A DNA stretch of 64,000 nt from NCBI RefSeq assembly GCF_902459465.1, contig NC_047071.1, positions 9,936,002 through 10,000,001 of the forward strand, read 5' to 3'. Each line of letters opens with the position of its first letter. Position 1 is the first letter of the stretch. This document shows positions 40,901 through 51,900 of this stretch, piece after piece. The notes beneath the pieces are model-generated. The model had not been told where the DNA came from. It saw nothing but the letters and a program-made list of their open reading frames with translations, and ran no database searches. The stretch comes from Asterias rubens (taxonomy: Eukaryota; Echinodermata; Asteroidea; Forcipulatida; Asteriidae). A program made the position numbers and the translations under genes.

Positions 40901-43232
40901 ATTTGTTTTACTCCACGACAGCGGTGAAAAAAGAGCTTGAATCTTCAAAGAAGAGGTCCCATGAGTTATCCGATAAGTTAGGTGAACGATGCAGACAGCA
41001 TCAGAAACTGCAGGTAAGGATATTAATCAGTCCCCTATTTTCCTGCTGGGTTGCCCTTCATTTTGTCAGTGCTTAGCATGCCTGTCAACTTTGTTATTGT
41101 ACTGATAGTCCACCAGCATTTTCACTGGTCTAATTTGGAAGGTATAGACCAATCCGACGAACACCGGGCACGCAAGTGTTGAGCACCGCGCACCATTTGC
41201 TGTGGTGTCTTAATGCCTAGATTCCGACAAAAAGATGCCGCAGTTTGAAACAGTTCAAAATAGTTTTTAAAGTCATCTCATTTTCAATTTTGTCTTTTCT
41301 ACTTGCAGATGCTGTATGATTCACTCAGAAGGTAAGTCTAGTTCTTGAAAACAATGCTTCGAACTTGAGTACACACATGCTATTGTTTGCATCCCGGTGG
41401 GTTTTCTTTTGTTCTTTCCTTTGTCCCTGTGGTCAAGAACCTAACATAGATTTGGTTAAAAACATTCTTTATGGGTGCCTTCAATTAGCTTCCCTGGGTC
41501 GACCCTGTTGTGCTCATCCGGGTGGCGTATTATTATTTGTTTTCAGTTTTCCGTCCTGTAAAAAAAATATACGCCACCTGGATGAGCACACCTGGGTCGA
41601 CCCAGAGAAGCTAATCGAAGGCACAATAAGAAGCGCCCCAGTCTTTAGACAGCCCCAATGGAGACCTTTTGTGTTCACTTTTGTGGTTTGTTCTTGATCT
41701 CCAATCTGATCTCTTTAAGGGAGTGAATATGAAATCATTGTTTTTTTTTCCGATTCCAAATGCGTTTAGCTGAACAGTTATCCAAACCATATTACTTTGA
41801 AGGGAATCCTTTCTCAAAAATAGGTTTATCAACAGCTGCAGTGCTTCTTACCAAGTCAGTTTGTATGGTCTTAAACGTTTAGGGTAATTACCAATCTACA
41901 TGTATAACCTTATCCCAACCCATCACAATGAAAAGAGTCTGTAAAGTCAAGTGAGCAATCTTGGTCTTCCTCTAGTCATTGTAGGCACTAACTTTTATCC
42001 AATTAGTTTCATCAAAACTTTGTCTTTGAATTTTGAACTTTTATTTTCACAGACGAACAATCAGTGCAAGTTCTTTGGATCCTAACGGATCACATGAGGG
42101 TTTTGTCGGTCAGGCTCCGCTGCAAATCCCCAACACATGCTTTGACATTCCAATTTCATCTGGAGAAGGTAAGAAAGATACACGAGACGTAACAAACTAC
42201 AAGGAAAACAGTTGGTAGAGGGCTTGCTTGTTAATCCGGAGGTCGTTGGTTCGAATCCCGCTCTAGTAAATTTTTCTTTGTTCCAACTTTATTGATCCCC
42301 TGGCTGCAGCGACAGGTTGTATCGTACAGGTTGTAATGTAATCTTGAAGTGCCATATTCGTTTGCAAAGTAAAAGGAGAACCGTGCAATTTTCGAGGCAT
42401 TTTTGTGTCGATCATTTTATTCTACTTTTAAAACATCTCTCTAACTGTATGCATTTCATAACAAACGGTTTCAAATGCTTTTAATAGACCAACTCGCCCG
42501 ATCCAAGGACACATGTTTTCGGAATCTCGTTAGTAAATTGTATTGGAGTTAGTCAGACATGATATTTTATTTTGTTGTTGTAGAGAGCACTTGTCATCCA
42601 ACTCGTCATCGTGGTGGAGGTGACCGAGCTAGACTGACATCACCAGCAGAGAGTAAGTACTGTTATTTTAGAACCCTTCAATTATTGCAAATGCATCAGT
42701 AAATAAATCTATTAAGAAAACTTCATTACTTTTGGTTCCAAAAGGGTAAAAATTTTAATTTTTTGATCTAAAAAGACAACAGCCGATCTTCTCGGAAGCA
42801 ATAAACCAATACATGGACGTCATCCAGTCACCATCTTACAGGTAAACCGATGACGCAACAATGGAACTGCGCAGATTTGTACGCATAGCACACATGATTG
42901 GCTATTGAACTACCTCCTTTTGACCTCGAGGGTGCCTTACTCAAATGACTGTGAGGTCTATACTCCTTCCAGACGAGAATTACTTGGAGTTTACCAACAA
43001 AAATTACTTGAAATAATCATATCTCATGTTGAACAAAATTGAGATAAGATATGGTTTGCTCTCTTGGTTTATTTTTTCTCTAGAAGAGTTTGTTTTGCGT
43101 CCGAGCTACACACCAACCCGGAATATTGTCCTATCATCGGCACCTAGTCCACTGCAAATGCAGAACCGTTTCAGTATGGAACTAGGAACACCAAATGAGA
43201 TTGCTCGTAGGATTGGCAACAGGAAAGTTTGA
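37915..43232 (+). CDS. CCNB1IP1: RING E3 ligase CCNB1IP1 (HEI10), meiotic crossover factor
   Basis: HEI10 is a RING-type ubiquitin/SUMO E3 that accumulates at recombination sites on the synaptonemal complex and promotes crossover maturation. In vertebrates it also interacts with cyclin B1. Coding exons: 37915-37990, 38257-38316, 38736-38881, 39600-39714, 40922-41013, 41309-41331, 42053-42168, 42584-42652, 43084-43232. All junctions are GT-AG and in phase, giving 281 residues (human 277). The RING is at residues 6-46: C6, C11, C24, H26, C29, C43, C46, with Asp32 where human has the sixth ligand His. Conserved stretches are KFDIVRIDLSPSEQYKSMVL and AMAFWRYQVQQEKIYQ. A coiled coil spans roughly residues 90-170. 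The tail is Ser/Pro-rich with RPSYTPTRNI. Introns 4, 7 and others carry MITEs. The TTAA MITE at 40227-40592 lies in intron 4. Identification is firm; ligase activity is inferred from the family. Confidence 0.95.
39140..39222 (+). mobile_element. Degenerate SINE head (family A)
   Basis: GTGTCATGGCCGAGCGGTGA and GGTTTGAGTCCCGGTCGTGA reproduce the A-box and B-box regions of the family A head with the middle shortened. No body follows. It lies in CCNB1IP1 intron 3. Confidence 0.6.
40227..40592 (+). mobile_element. TTAA-type MITE (full length)
   Basis: 366 bp, flanked by TTAA at 40223-40226 and 40593-40596. The ends are AGGCAGTGGACACAATTGGT and ACCAATAGTGTCCACTGCCT. It lacks the AGACCAGTCTTCTCACTTGG block near the left end (a ~20-bp internal deletion) but keeps the central GAGACCTCAAGTTC / GAACTTGAGGTC-type hairpin. 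It lies in CCNB1IP1 intron 4. Confidence 0.87.
41475..41625. repeat. Foldback with GTCGAC core arms
   Basis: GTGCCTTCAATTAGCTTCCC, TGGGTCGACCC, GTGCTCATCC and GGGTGGCGTAT on the left pair with ATACGCCACCTGGATGAGCA, GGGTCGACCCA and AGCTAATCGAAGGCAC on the right, around a ~45-bp loop. It is probably a small MITE. It lies in CCNB1IP1 intron 6, and a spurious open frame runs across it. Confidence 0.75.
42190..42272 (+). mobile_element. tRNA-like SINE fragment
   Basis: GGTAGAGGGCTTGCTTGTTA, ATCCGGAGGTCGTTGG and B-box GGTTCGAATCCC followed by GCTCTAGTAA look like a tRNA-derived head with D-stem remains but no closing acceptor stem. A weaker relative is at 39893-39945 (TCTGGAGGTCACAGGTTCAA). It lies in CCNB1IP1 intron 7. 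Confidence 0.5.
42366..42535. mobile_element. Half copy of the 7991-8379 foldback MITE
   Basis: One arm only: GTAAAAGGAGAACCGTGCAA, TTTCGAGGCATTTTTGTG, ATTTCATAACAAACGGTTTC and GACCAACTCGCCCGATCCAA match one half of 7991-8379. The other arm is lost. It lies in CCNB1IP1 intron 7. Confidence 0.7.
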
Positions 43233-43295
43233 ATATACCAGCCTGATAGCCTGACCTAAGAGGCTGTGCACAAAGTCGCTTACACTGGGTCTTCT

Positions 43296-43301
43296 AATAA
43301 A
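43296..43301 (+). terminator. Candidate CCNB1IP1 polyadenylation signal
   Basis: AATAAA in TCTAATAAAATGTTG, 64 bp after the stop codon, at a typical position for a short 3' UTR. Confidence 0.55.
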
Positions 43302-45993
43302 ATGTTGTAAATGGAGATAAAAGGTGTTCAAACTACTAACTTCCTTTGAGCGTTTGCGGTTTGGTCACAAAAATAACTCAAACTAATTTGATTCTTTTGT
43401 TTAGTTATTATTTGGTCTTAAGTGTGAAGTTTTGCTAGAGTTTTATCGCAGAAACCCAACGCATACAAGATGTCGCGATTTTTGTCTTTTTGACAACTGG
43501 TAGAAACCTGATTTAGAGCCAAGTTGCCTGAATTCACACTTGTAAGAACTACATGTACTACAGTTACGTCATCAGGTCTCATTCCTCCAACCACTTATCT
43601 TTGCAAACATTCATGTATATATTTTTTAATTTGCTGGCTTTTGTAGCAAAAAATGTTGCGCATGTTTTGTGTTACGCGTTTTTATTAATAAATGTACAGT
43701 TCATGAGTTACATGTGTCATGGTACAGTCATCGACTTAATTTGTCTGTTACTTAATGCGTACTGTAGTTGTATTGGTAGAACTTGGTAGCCAATCCAATA
43801 CCGGGATTAGTGACCACTCAGCCATGCAGTGGTCTAGAAATTTAAAGAGGGGCTCGTAGGTCCAATTCAGTTTTGTGATGCACTTATTTATCCATTAAAA
43901 GAAGTCCTTATGAAAGTAGGGTAAACATAAGTTGCGTCTCTACCCTCAATGGTGTCAGAGAATGGTGATTGTAAGCGCAGAATTTGGCGGTAAGCAGAGA
44001 AGAAATTGGGCCCAGGTCACTCATAAGTTATTTCCTCTCAATGGTTCTTATCTGTAGGAAGTCTCAGTTAGAGCATAATTGATCCATTCCCCAGACGGTG
44101 ATTGGGTTTCTAAGGTTCTCCTCCGCTGCAAATCGCATCCTATCAGGGCCCAGTTTCATAAAGCTGTTGAGCAGAAATTACTGCTTAGCAAATTTACTTG
44201 CTCAGCAAAACACGAGTGGGGCATCTGAAGTTCAACAAAGTCAACTTGATGGAATTTTGGTAGGTACCATACCTAGTTTTTGTTGAGCAAGATGTTTCTG
44301 CACTTATCACCTTTTTGTGGTTACAGGCTTTAATAAATTGGGCCCTTGGCTAGAACCTAGCCAAGGGCCCAATTTAATAAAGCCTGTAACCTCCCAGGGA
44401 CATTCTGGATCACAAATGTACGTGTTTTGTCTTTGAAGACCTTAGAAATTTTTAGTGGGAATCTGTCAAATTTCAATCGCATTTCTGCCTGATGCTTGGA
44501 TAGAACCGAGTAAGACCCATTCATAAAAAATAAAATAAAAATAGCAAAATTCCAAGTTGTCACTTTCAAAACAAGATTGTCTTGCCAAGAAGGAGAACAG
44601 TGTTACACAGTTTTATCTTTGCTGGAAGTTAACAGACACATTGCTGTATTTATTTTGTGACTTTCTCATATTACCAGTCTACATTGTAACCATAAACTAA
44701 AGATCATAATCCCTGGAAAAAACAAAATTAACAAAAACAAAACTTTAAAAATGCGAGAAATGCAACAATCACTTGTTAATAATCAAGAAGAAATCATATG
44801 ATGTGTGGCCAATAGCGAAACTCGGATGTTGCTTGTTTTGATTATTGTGCTACCGAATCCAATGATTGCAATCATAAAAGGTAAGAGTCGAGTAATCATA
44901 AAAGGTAAAAGAGTCAAGTAATATTCCACCAGTCCATGAGGGAACTATCAAAGATCTTGTCAAACTCTTGGTTCTAAGGCCGTATCCAAAATTGGTGGCT
45001 ACGACTCGGCCATTGATATGCTTTCTATACTCCAGCCGTAGCCACCAATTCAAACACAAACCTTTTTGAACTGTAAAATAAGTGTCATAACTTGTTAAAC
45101 TGATGTTTTCAACAAAATAAGAAGAATGTATTTCAACAAAATAAGAAGAATGTATTTCAACGGAATAGAAAAATAAAGGGATGTACTTTACAAGAATAAA
45201 AAAGGGCAATATGACGGCCAGAGCAATGCAATATATTAAGCTGCCGCTGAAATTTCACTCTATTATTACAGTTTTATGTTAAGGCACTTTTAAAGTTAAG
45301 TCCTTCATTTCAGAGGAAAGGATGTGTAAAACAATTATGATTGTTTTTTTACATCTACTCCTTTTTATATTTCATTTAAATGAAATAAAAGTTGCTGGTT
45401 TGAGACACAGAGAGCTCAAAGTTGTTTTACTTTTGTTTTTACACACACACATTTTCTTTCGGTTCACAAACAAGTATTTTGGTTTGAATTGTTTACACCC
45501 TTGTTAACAATAAAAAAAACTTTTCACGGCACACCCTGCTCAGTCCAAAATAAAATATAAATTTCCAGATGGGATATCTTTTAAAGTATCTATCTCTTGT
45601 ATACACGTATAAAGTTTTGTATATTAGGAATGTCTGTTACATGATTCTGTCTTGGACAAATATAATTGAGTTTAGTTTTTTGGAAATGAAATTTACAATT
45701 TTAAACTTCATTTTGTGTTAATCATGAGGGTTAGTAAAGTAGACAAGGCAAAAGTAGAAACATTCCTTTTCAAAACAAAGTCAATCTTTTTCTTGGGTAA
45801 ATCGAACGCGTTTGTTTCAAAAAGAAATGTTTGGAAATGACCTATTAAGAAAAAAAGAAAAAACTACAAACAAATCTAAAAACATTCTACTTGCAGTCAA
45901 ACTATTTAACAATTTCTTCACTGAATACATGCCATTTTACTGGTTGCTTGTCTTTCCCCACCAGTGGCTTTCATGATATTTCAACTCTCTCTC
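43302..45993. other. CCNB1IP1-BHMT convergent spacer
   Basis: Lies between the 3' ends of the two genes. The 44140-44395 portion is repeat-derived (separate entry). A 2x duplication of AAAATAAGAAGAATGTATTTCAAC occurs near 45113-45162 (given here by position only in part). The rest holds no recognised exon or RNA. It probably includes the BHMT 3' UTR, but no convincing minus-strand AATAAA was found near the stop. Confidence 0.45.
44140..44395. mobile_element. 'gggcccaatttcataaag' repeats and 72-bp palindrome
   Basis: An element with ends AGGGCCCAGTTTCATAAAGC (44146) and GCTTTAATAAATTGGGCCCT (to about 44345) encloses CTGCTTAGCA/TGCTCAGCA motifs. Its right end is directly mirrored: GGTTACAGGC...GGGCCCTTGGCTAG and CTAGCCAAGGGCCC...GCCTGTAACC form a nearly perfect palindrome at 44321-44392. 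Loose relatives of the end motif occur at 43990, 55700 and 62298. Confidence 0.65.
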
Positions 45994-48900
45994 CTACTTC
46001 TTGAATAGATCTTTAAGTTCAGCGTCGGTAGTTTCCTCCGTCTTCTGGAGCAGATCCTTGTCGCCCTGGGTCACGCCCCAACTGTCTGGTTTGGACACCT
46101 GAGGGCACTCTGGGCGCCCACTTGCGGGCTTCAGATTCTCCCAGTAATCACGGCGAGCTCTAAAATGGGAAGGGGGAAAAAAAGGAAAAATAATTGACTA
46201 TAAACTTAGATGTACAAGTATCCTTTACCGGTATACATACCAGATTGTCAATAAAGTATGCTCTGACAATTAAATGATATTTATCAAACTATAAGTTACT
46301 ATATTAACCAAATTTTCGTTTAAAGGGCGGTTGTTGAAACTCACTGGCCTTGAGACTAGGGTCCTAAATTTTGGGCCCTGTTAAGACAAGGTTAGGATTA
46401 AGCAAGGAAACCCGACCAGTCAAGCAGATCAAAGCTTAAATTTTCTGGACAAGTGGTATCATTATTGACTATGACAAGAGAAGTTGGGTTAGCATTACTT
46501 ACGAAACGTTGACCTGAGAACAAAGTAGGTCCACATAAGGCAAGGTTTTCAAACAATATGTGGACTTACAAACGTCCATACAGGATTTTAACCAGTGATA
46601 AAGAATAGAATTTTCCTTAGAACGCCCACAGAGTGACTGCAACGCAAGAGCTGTGTGAGTGTGTCAAGCAGTGTTGTCGCCACGGTGGGCGAAGCCAAGA
46701 GGGCCTGCCCTGAACTATCAAATTTTGGGCAGAAATCTGAGCAAAATACGCTTCCCTGCCAAGCACAGATTTCCCCCAGATTGCTCTTGAGCAATGATGG
46801 CCCCTAATCTAAACACGAATAGTTTTCTTGAACCTCTCGCCCTTTGTGGACTAAATTGGATTTAGAGCTGACCACTACAATTGGTCTAGCTACAACACTG
46901 GTGTTAAGTACATACCTCGCTCTAACCCATGGCTTGGTGTGCTGGCGCAGACCATCTCCCCATAGACCGTGCTTCTCTGATCCTGGAGGTAGGCAACCTC
47001 TCTCTTCAGACAGCTCCTCAGCGATAGCACGGACATGGTAGGGTTCCATGCCGCAGCAGGCTCCAATGTAACGTACACCAATTTCGTAGGCCTCGCGGGC
47101 GTACTTGTGGCAATCCCAGCGGGTCACAATGCGGGGTTCCAGACCTGTGTATTTGGGAATAAATCAATCTGTCAAAGACACTCTCCCCTTTGAATTCTTG
47201 TTATGTTATTTATCATTAAATCAATTGGTTTGGTTTAAAAGACGACATCAAAAGGCACAGCTGCCTGTAATACAGAAAAATAACTCTCATGAACATTTTC
47301 TGAAAATTTTATTATGACTACAAATTTAAATTTATTGATTTATATTGAACCTATCCCATTAAAATGTACGCAGGCGCATAACAAAATAATCAAGAAACGA
47401 TAAAATAAACAACAGCAGAGAAAGGAAAATGATTAAGATGGTAACAGCAAAAATCACAAAATAAACACAACAAATTGTTCAAAAGTTAAAATACCACAAT
47501 CCATAAATGATACTACAAACCCTTACAGAACTTCTCATACAATAATGTTAAAAGGAATTAACATAAAGAGGGTACGTATACACAATGCACTTGTGAGAGC
47601 AACAAAAATAGGGCAAAAACACAGTTAATAAACACAGTTAATAAAAAAGCTTGTTTAAAAAGACAAGTCTTTAGAACAAATAAATATTCACAAGAAAACT
47701 CACCGAATGGGAACTCTGGTAGATCAATGAATCCTTGCTTGTTGCAATCAGGAGTCTTGAAGCCCAGGGGTTGTGTCATCAAGTAAGGCTTCAGGCCTTC
47801 CTTATCGAGGGCAGCCTTCATCAAGCGGATGGCCTGCAGAGTCTCATCAGGCCCAAAGTGACAATTCAGGCCAACGACATCCGCACCTTTATATAAATAG
47901 ATTAACAATTGTTAAAAGTGATCGGTTGAGAAAAAATAGCTTTGTTTTGCACAAGTAATATATTCAACAAAAGGCGAGTGATTGGATGGTCTTATCGAAA
48001 ATGCGTAGAAATCGGCCACAATATACTTGAAAACTTATCACAAGCTAAACTAATTGTGACGGGTACAAGAGGATCCTCTCTGCTCTGTGGTACCTGAACA
48101 CTGCACTGTTATGACTTAAGATAAGATTGGTTAGCCTTGACGAGTGACAAGCAGTTGTTATTTGGGTTGACATTCTCAAACATGCTCCCCTTGATAGTGG
48201 TTCGCTGGCTGACAGCTACACACCTCAGGACCAGTTTGAATTCAGTGGCCTGGCTGGCCAGCTTAGTGCTCAAAACATCCCTATTTGAATGGACTAGTGA
48301 TAAGCCGATATACTCCTGAAACGACAAAGTAACTGGTCCTACTGGCTAGTAGGTGGACAAAATAAGGGTGCCCCCTGCCAAAAAATTTCAGAATAGGACC
48401 TTGGAAGAATTTTAGAAGGGGTTAGTGCTGTAAAGTCTTGGCCCCCATCACTAACCTGCTTTAGCCAACTTGACGGCACAGTCACCGGCTGAGACGCCAT
48501 GGAGATCTCCCTCAGGGCCAATGCACAGAGAGGCTGCCACTGGCTTGTTGGTCTTCTTTAGCTCTTCAACGGCCCACACTGCTTCCTCTACATGCTCAAA
48601 ATACTGAGGGAACAAAATCAGAAACTAATATTAGCACCGGGTGATGACATACGTAGAGCTGCTTAAGCAGCAAATATTGGGGAACAATTTTCTAAAAAAT
48701 TTGGTTTGCGGTAGCACCATGTTTGTATCTACTTGCCAGGTTCTTAGAGAACTGTCTTGCTTTTTAAAATTCTACTACCGCGGAGCAGATTGTTCAGGTG
48801 TTCGGGAGACGTCTCATTTCTGAAAGACGTGAAACCTGACAGAGTCAACTCACCTCAGCAAGGAGGAAGTCCACGTCGTTCTTGATGAAGACCTCTGCCT

Positions 48901-51900
48901 GCTTGCGGAACTGCTCTTGAACAGCCTCTTTGCCGCTTCCTGAGAGGTAGTTGGGTGTCTGGGAGACGCCTCCGGTTACCAAGGCGTTACCCTCGTTGGC
49001 AACCTCTTGGGCGATCTTACAAGCCTCGTCGTTGACAGCAGATCCCTGGTGTGGGAAAAGAGAGAAGTTTGAATCAGGCCTGGAATTCCATCCATGATCT
49101 TTGAGAGGGTAAGGGTCATGTTCATTTTGCAATAGGTACTTCATTTGAGTCGATGGTAACCTTTTGATGGGGCACCAAAAGTCAAATCCAGTCTACAAAG
49201 AAAGTAACTCTTATTCCATTGAAATCACAAGCCAGTTGGACTAATCCCGTCATGATTTTACAGACCCCACACTAAAACTAATGGCCTCGGGCCTGTGGTC
49301 CAGTGTCAAATTTGAGCCCAGTTGTCAGTGAAAAAGAGCGTGGTACCAGTCACCCCAACAAAAATGTTACGGCACTTCGGCTGGTATTTCTGTTTAACAA
49401 CTTTTTCTGCGCTTAGCTACTTTTTTTCTTATACAGACGCGTCATTTGTCCCATGGAAAAAAAACCAAAACAAACATTAAATCAGACTTTAGTTATACAT
49501 GTATGTAGGAAGAATGTTAGAAATTGGTATACAAAGTTAAATTTGTGATGCAACAATGCATTTTCTTTGAAGCATATAATTGTTTATCAGGACTTACTGA
49601 GTGTTTCTTTTGGGACACGTTGCCACGGTTCTCTAGCTTGTCGTCACTGCCGTAGAAGGTGAATGCTTGCATAACATCACTACCTGCCCTCAAAAACTCA
49701 CGGGCCAGCTGACGTACTATAGAGATAAAGCAATTTGATAAACTTTTATAACAAAAAGGTTCGTCTGAGCTTACAACACTTTTGTTTTTCTTTTACAACA
49801 GTTTTAGGGTTACTACAAAGGTGTCGCAGAAAACAAATCTTACATCCTATAGAGCAATCTGTTGTTAATCTAGGGTAGTGTAAATGTAACTTTAGTGACA
49901 TAAAGGAACTGTGTTTGTTGATTTTGCTGTCAATGGCTTTCACACTTGAACCAAAAAGGATTCTTGAAAAATTATTGGAAACAACGTCATTGCTTTATCA
50001 TATGATTCGTTTGTAAACAAAACATGGTGTGGATTTTGCGGCACTTTCACAGGATTTTTCTGTTAACCTTAAAACAACTTTTAAGTGTAACCAAACAATC
50101 AAACATTCAAACATAGAAAATTGTGAATGGTCCTCGAGTTAAAATGTATGATATAATATTCAGTGTGTATTGTGTAAAATTCTTCTTTTTTTTAATACAA
50201 GAATATTTGCCAAGTCTACGAACCTGCTTCTGGGTATTCTACAGTAGCTTCTGGGGTCCATGGTCCAGCCTTCACATAGCCACGCTTCTCCAGTGCAAAC
50301 ACATAACCGCCATCTCCAATAATAACCTCACCAGCTGCCAATCGCTCCAAGAAACCTCTCTTCTCCTTAAAATTTAAACCATAAAATGAATAACTTATTA
50401 GTTACTTGGGTCAATGGAAAATCTGCAACCAATAATTGCCTACCAATTTGTCCAGCACAAGAGCTCAGCAGGCAGGTCGGCATAATAGCATTGATCAGTC
50501 ATTCTGATTTGAGACCTGGGATCGCACCGGCACCCCATCGCACACCTACAAGCTGCCCCATGAGTGTGAATAATCTCACACCTGGGGCTAATTTCACAAG
50601 GAGCAAATACTACATACATGTAGTCTTACCTCCAGTTAGGGCAAGCCTTAATTTTTCAATATCTCTTAGGACTAGCCCTAATTTTTTTTGTGAAATCGAC
50701 TCCTACGGCCGATTTCAAAAAGAGCTACGATTGATCTTAACTGCAAATCAATCAAAGTTGCTAAAAAGTAAAGTGTGGTATTAATACTGACAGTTTATCT
50801 CATGATGAATTTTATTGCTTTGTGCAATCCACCTTAGATCTCTTTATTAAACGCATGCAGGCCTGATACTTCACCGAGGCAACGAAGGCGATTGCCTCCG
50901 TGTCCCCCTGGTCATTGCCTTGGTGCCCTTGCATTGATCCAGTATAAATTTGCAATTTCATCATTGGGTGCCCTTTACAAAGAAGAAAATGCCTTGGCGC
51001 CCTTGCCCTTTCAAAAACAAAGCATACAGGCATGGGCGATTAAGATCACCGAATTCAAACTCTGGTGTTTCTGATCGGCAGAGTGTGGGTTCAAATCCCA
51101 AGCCGTGACATTTGTGTCCTTAAGCAAGACACTTAACCATTGCTTCGTCCTTCGGATGGGACGTAAAGCCGTTGGTCCCATGTGTTGTGTAATGCATGTA
51201 AATGAACCCAGTGCACTTATCGATAAGAGAAGGGGTTCACCCCGGTTTTCCTGGCTGTGGCTGCAGTATGCGCCGTAGCACCTTGTAAACCATTATAAGG
51301 TGCTAACTAACTGGGTCTCCAAATTCATCACTGCAATAACATATCTTTCTGAAAGTTTGTATATACTCAGCGCCTTGAGTACCTTGTTTGGTAGTAAGCT
51401 TGGGCGATATCACGATATTATCGAATATCGCGATATTAATTTGGACACGATTTCGATATCGGATGGATTTGGTTTTAATCGAAATATCGATATATCGCGA
51501 TATACTGATATATCAATTAAATATCGCGATGTATTTGCTAGCTGAGACATCTTGCACCCCATAGGTTTGGAGTAAAACCAGAAGAATAGGTCATTAGAAC
51601 ACCTCTCTTATGCTAGGACTGTCTCTTCTACAACTTTCACTTGGAGTTTTAAGACTGATGTCAAATTTCATTAATCGCGATTATATCGAATATCGCGACA
51701 TATTGTCGGCGATATATCGTGAATAAAATAAATCGATATCGCCCAAGCTTATTTGGTAGATACGTGCGCTATATAAGACTTCGTTATTATTATTTCCGGC
51801 TTCATTACATTCACAACTTGAAAAAATAAAATAACATCAACAAATTTAAATCAAGCATTATTAAGGAACAGAAAAGTTCACAGATTTACAAATAATTTAA

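Noticed and set aside
41365-41697. 110-residue open frame
   Set aside because: It lies in a CCNB1IP1 intron and runs across a foldback repeat; the residue composition and motifs do not resemble a protein.
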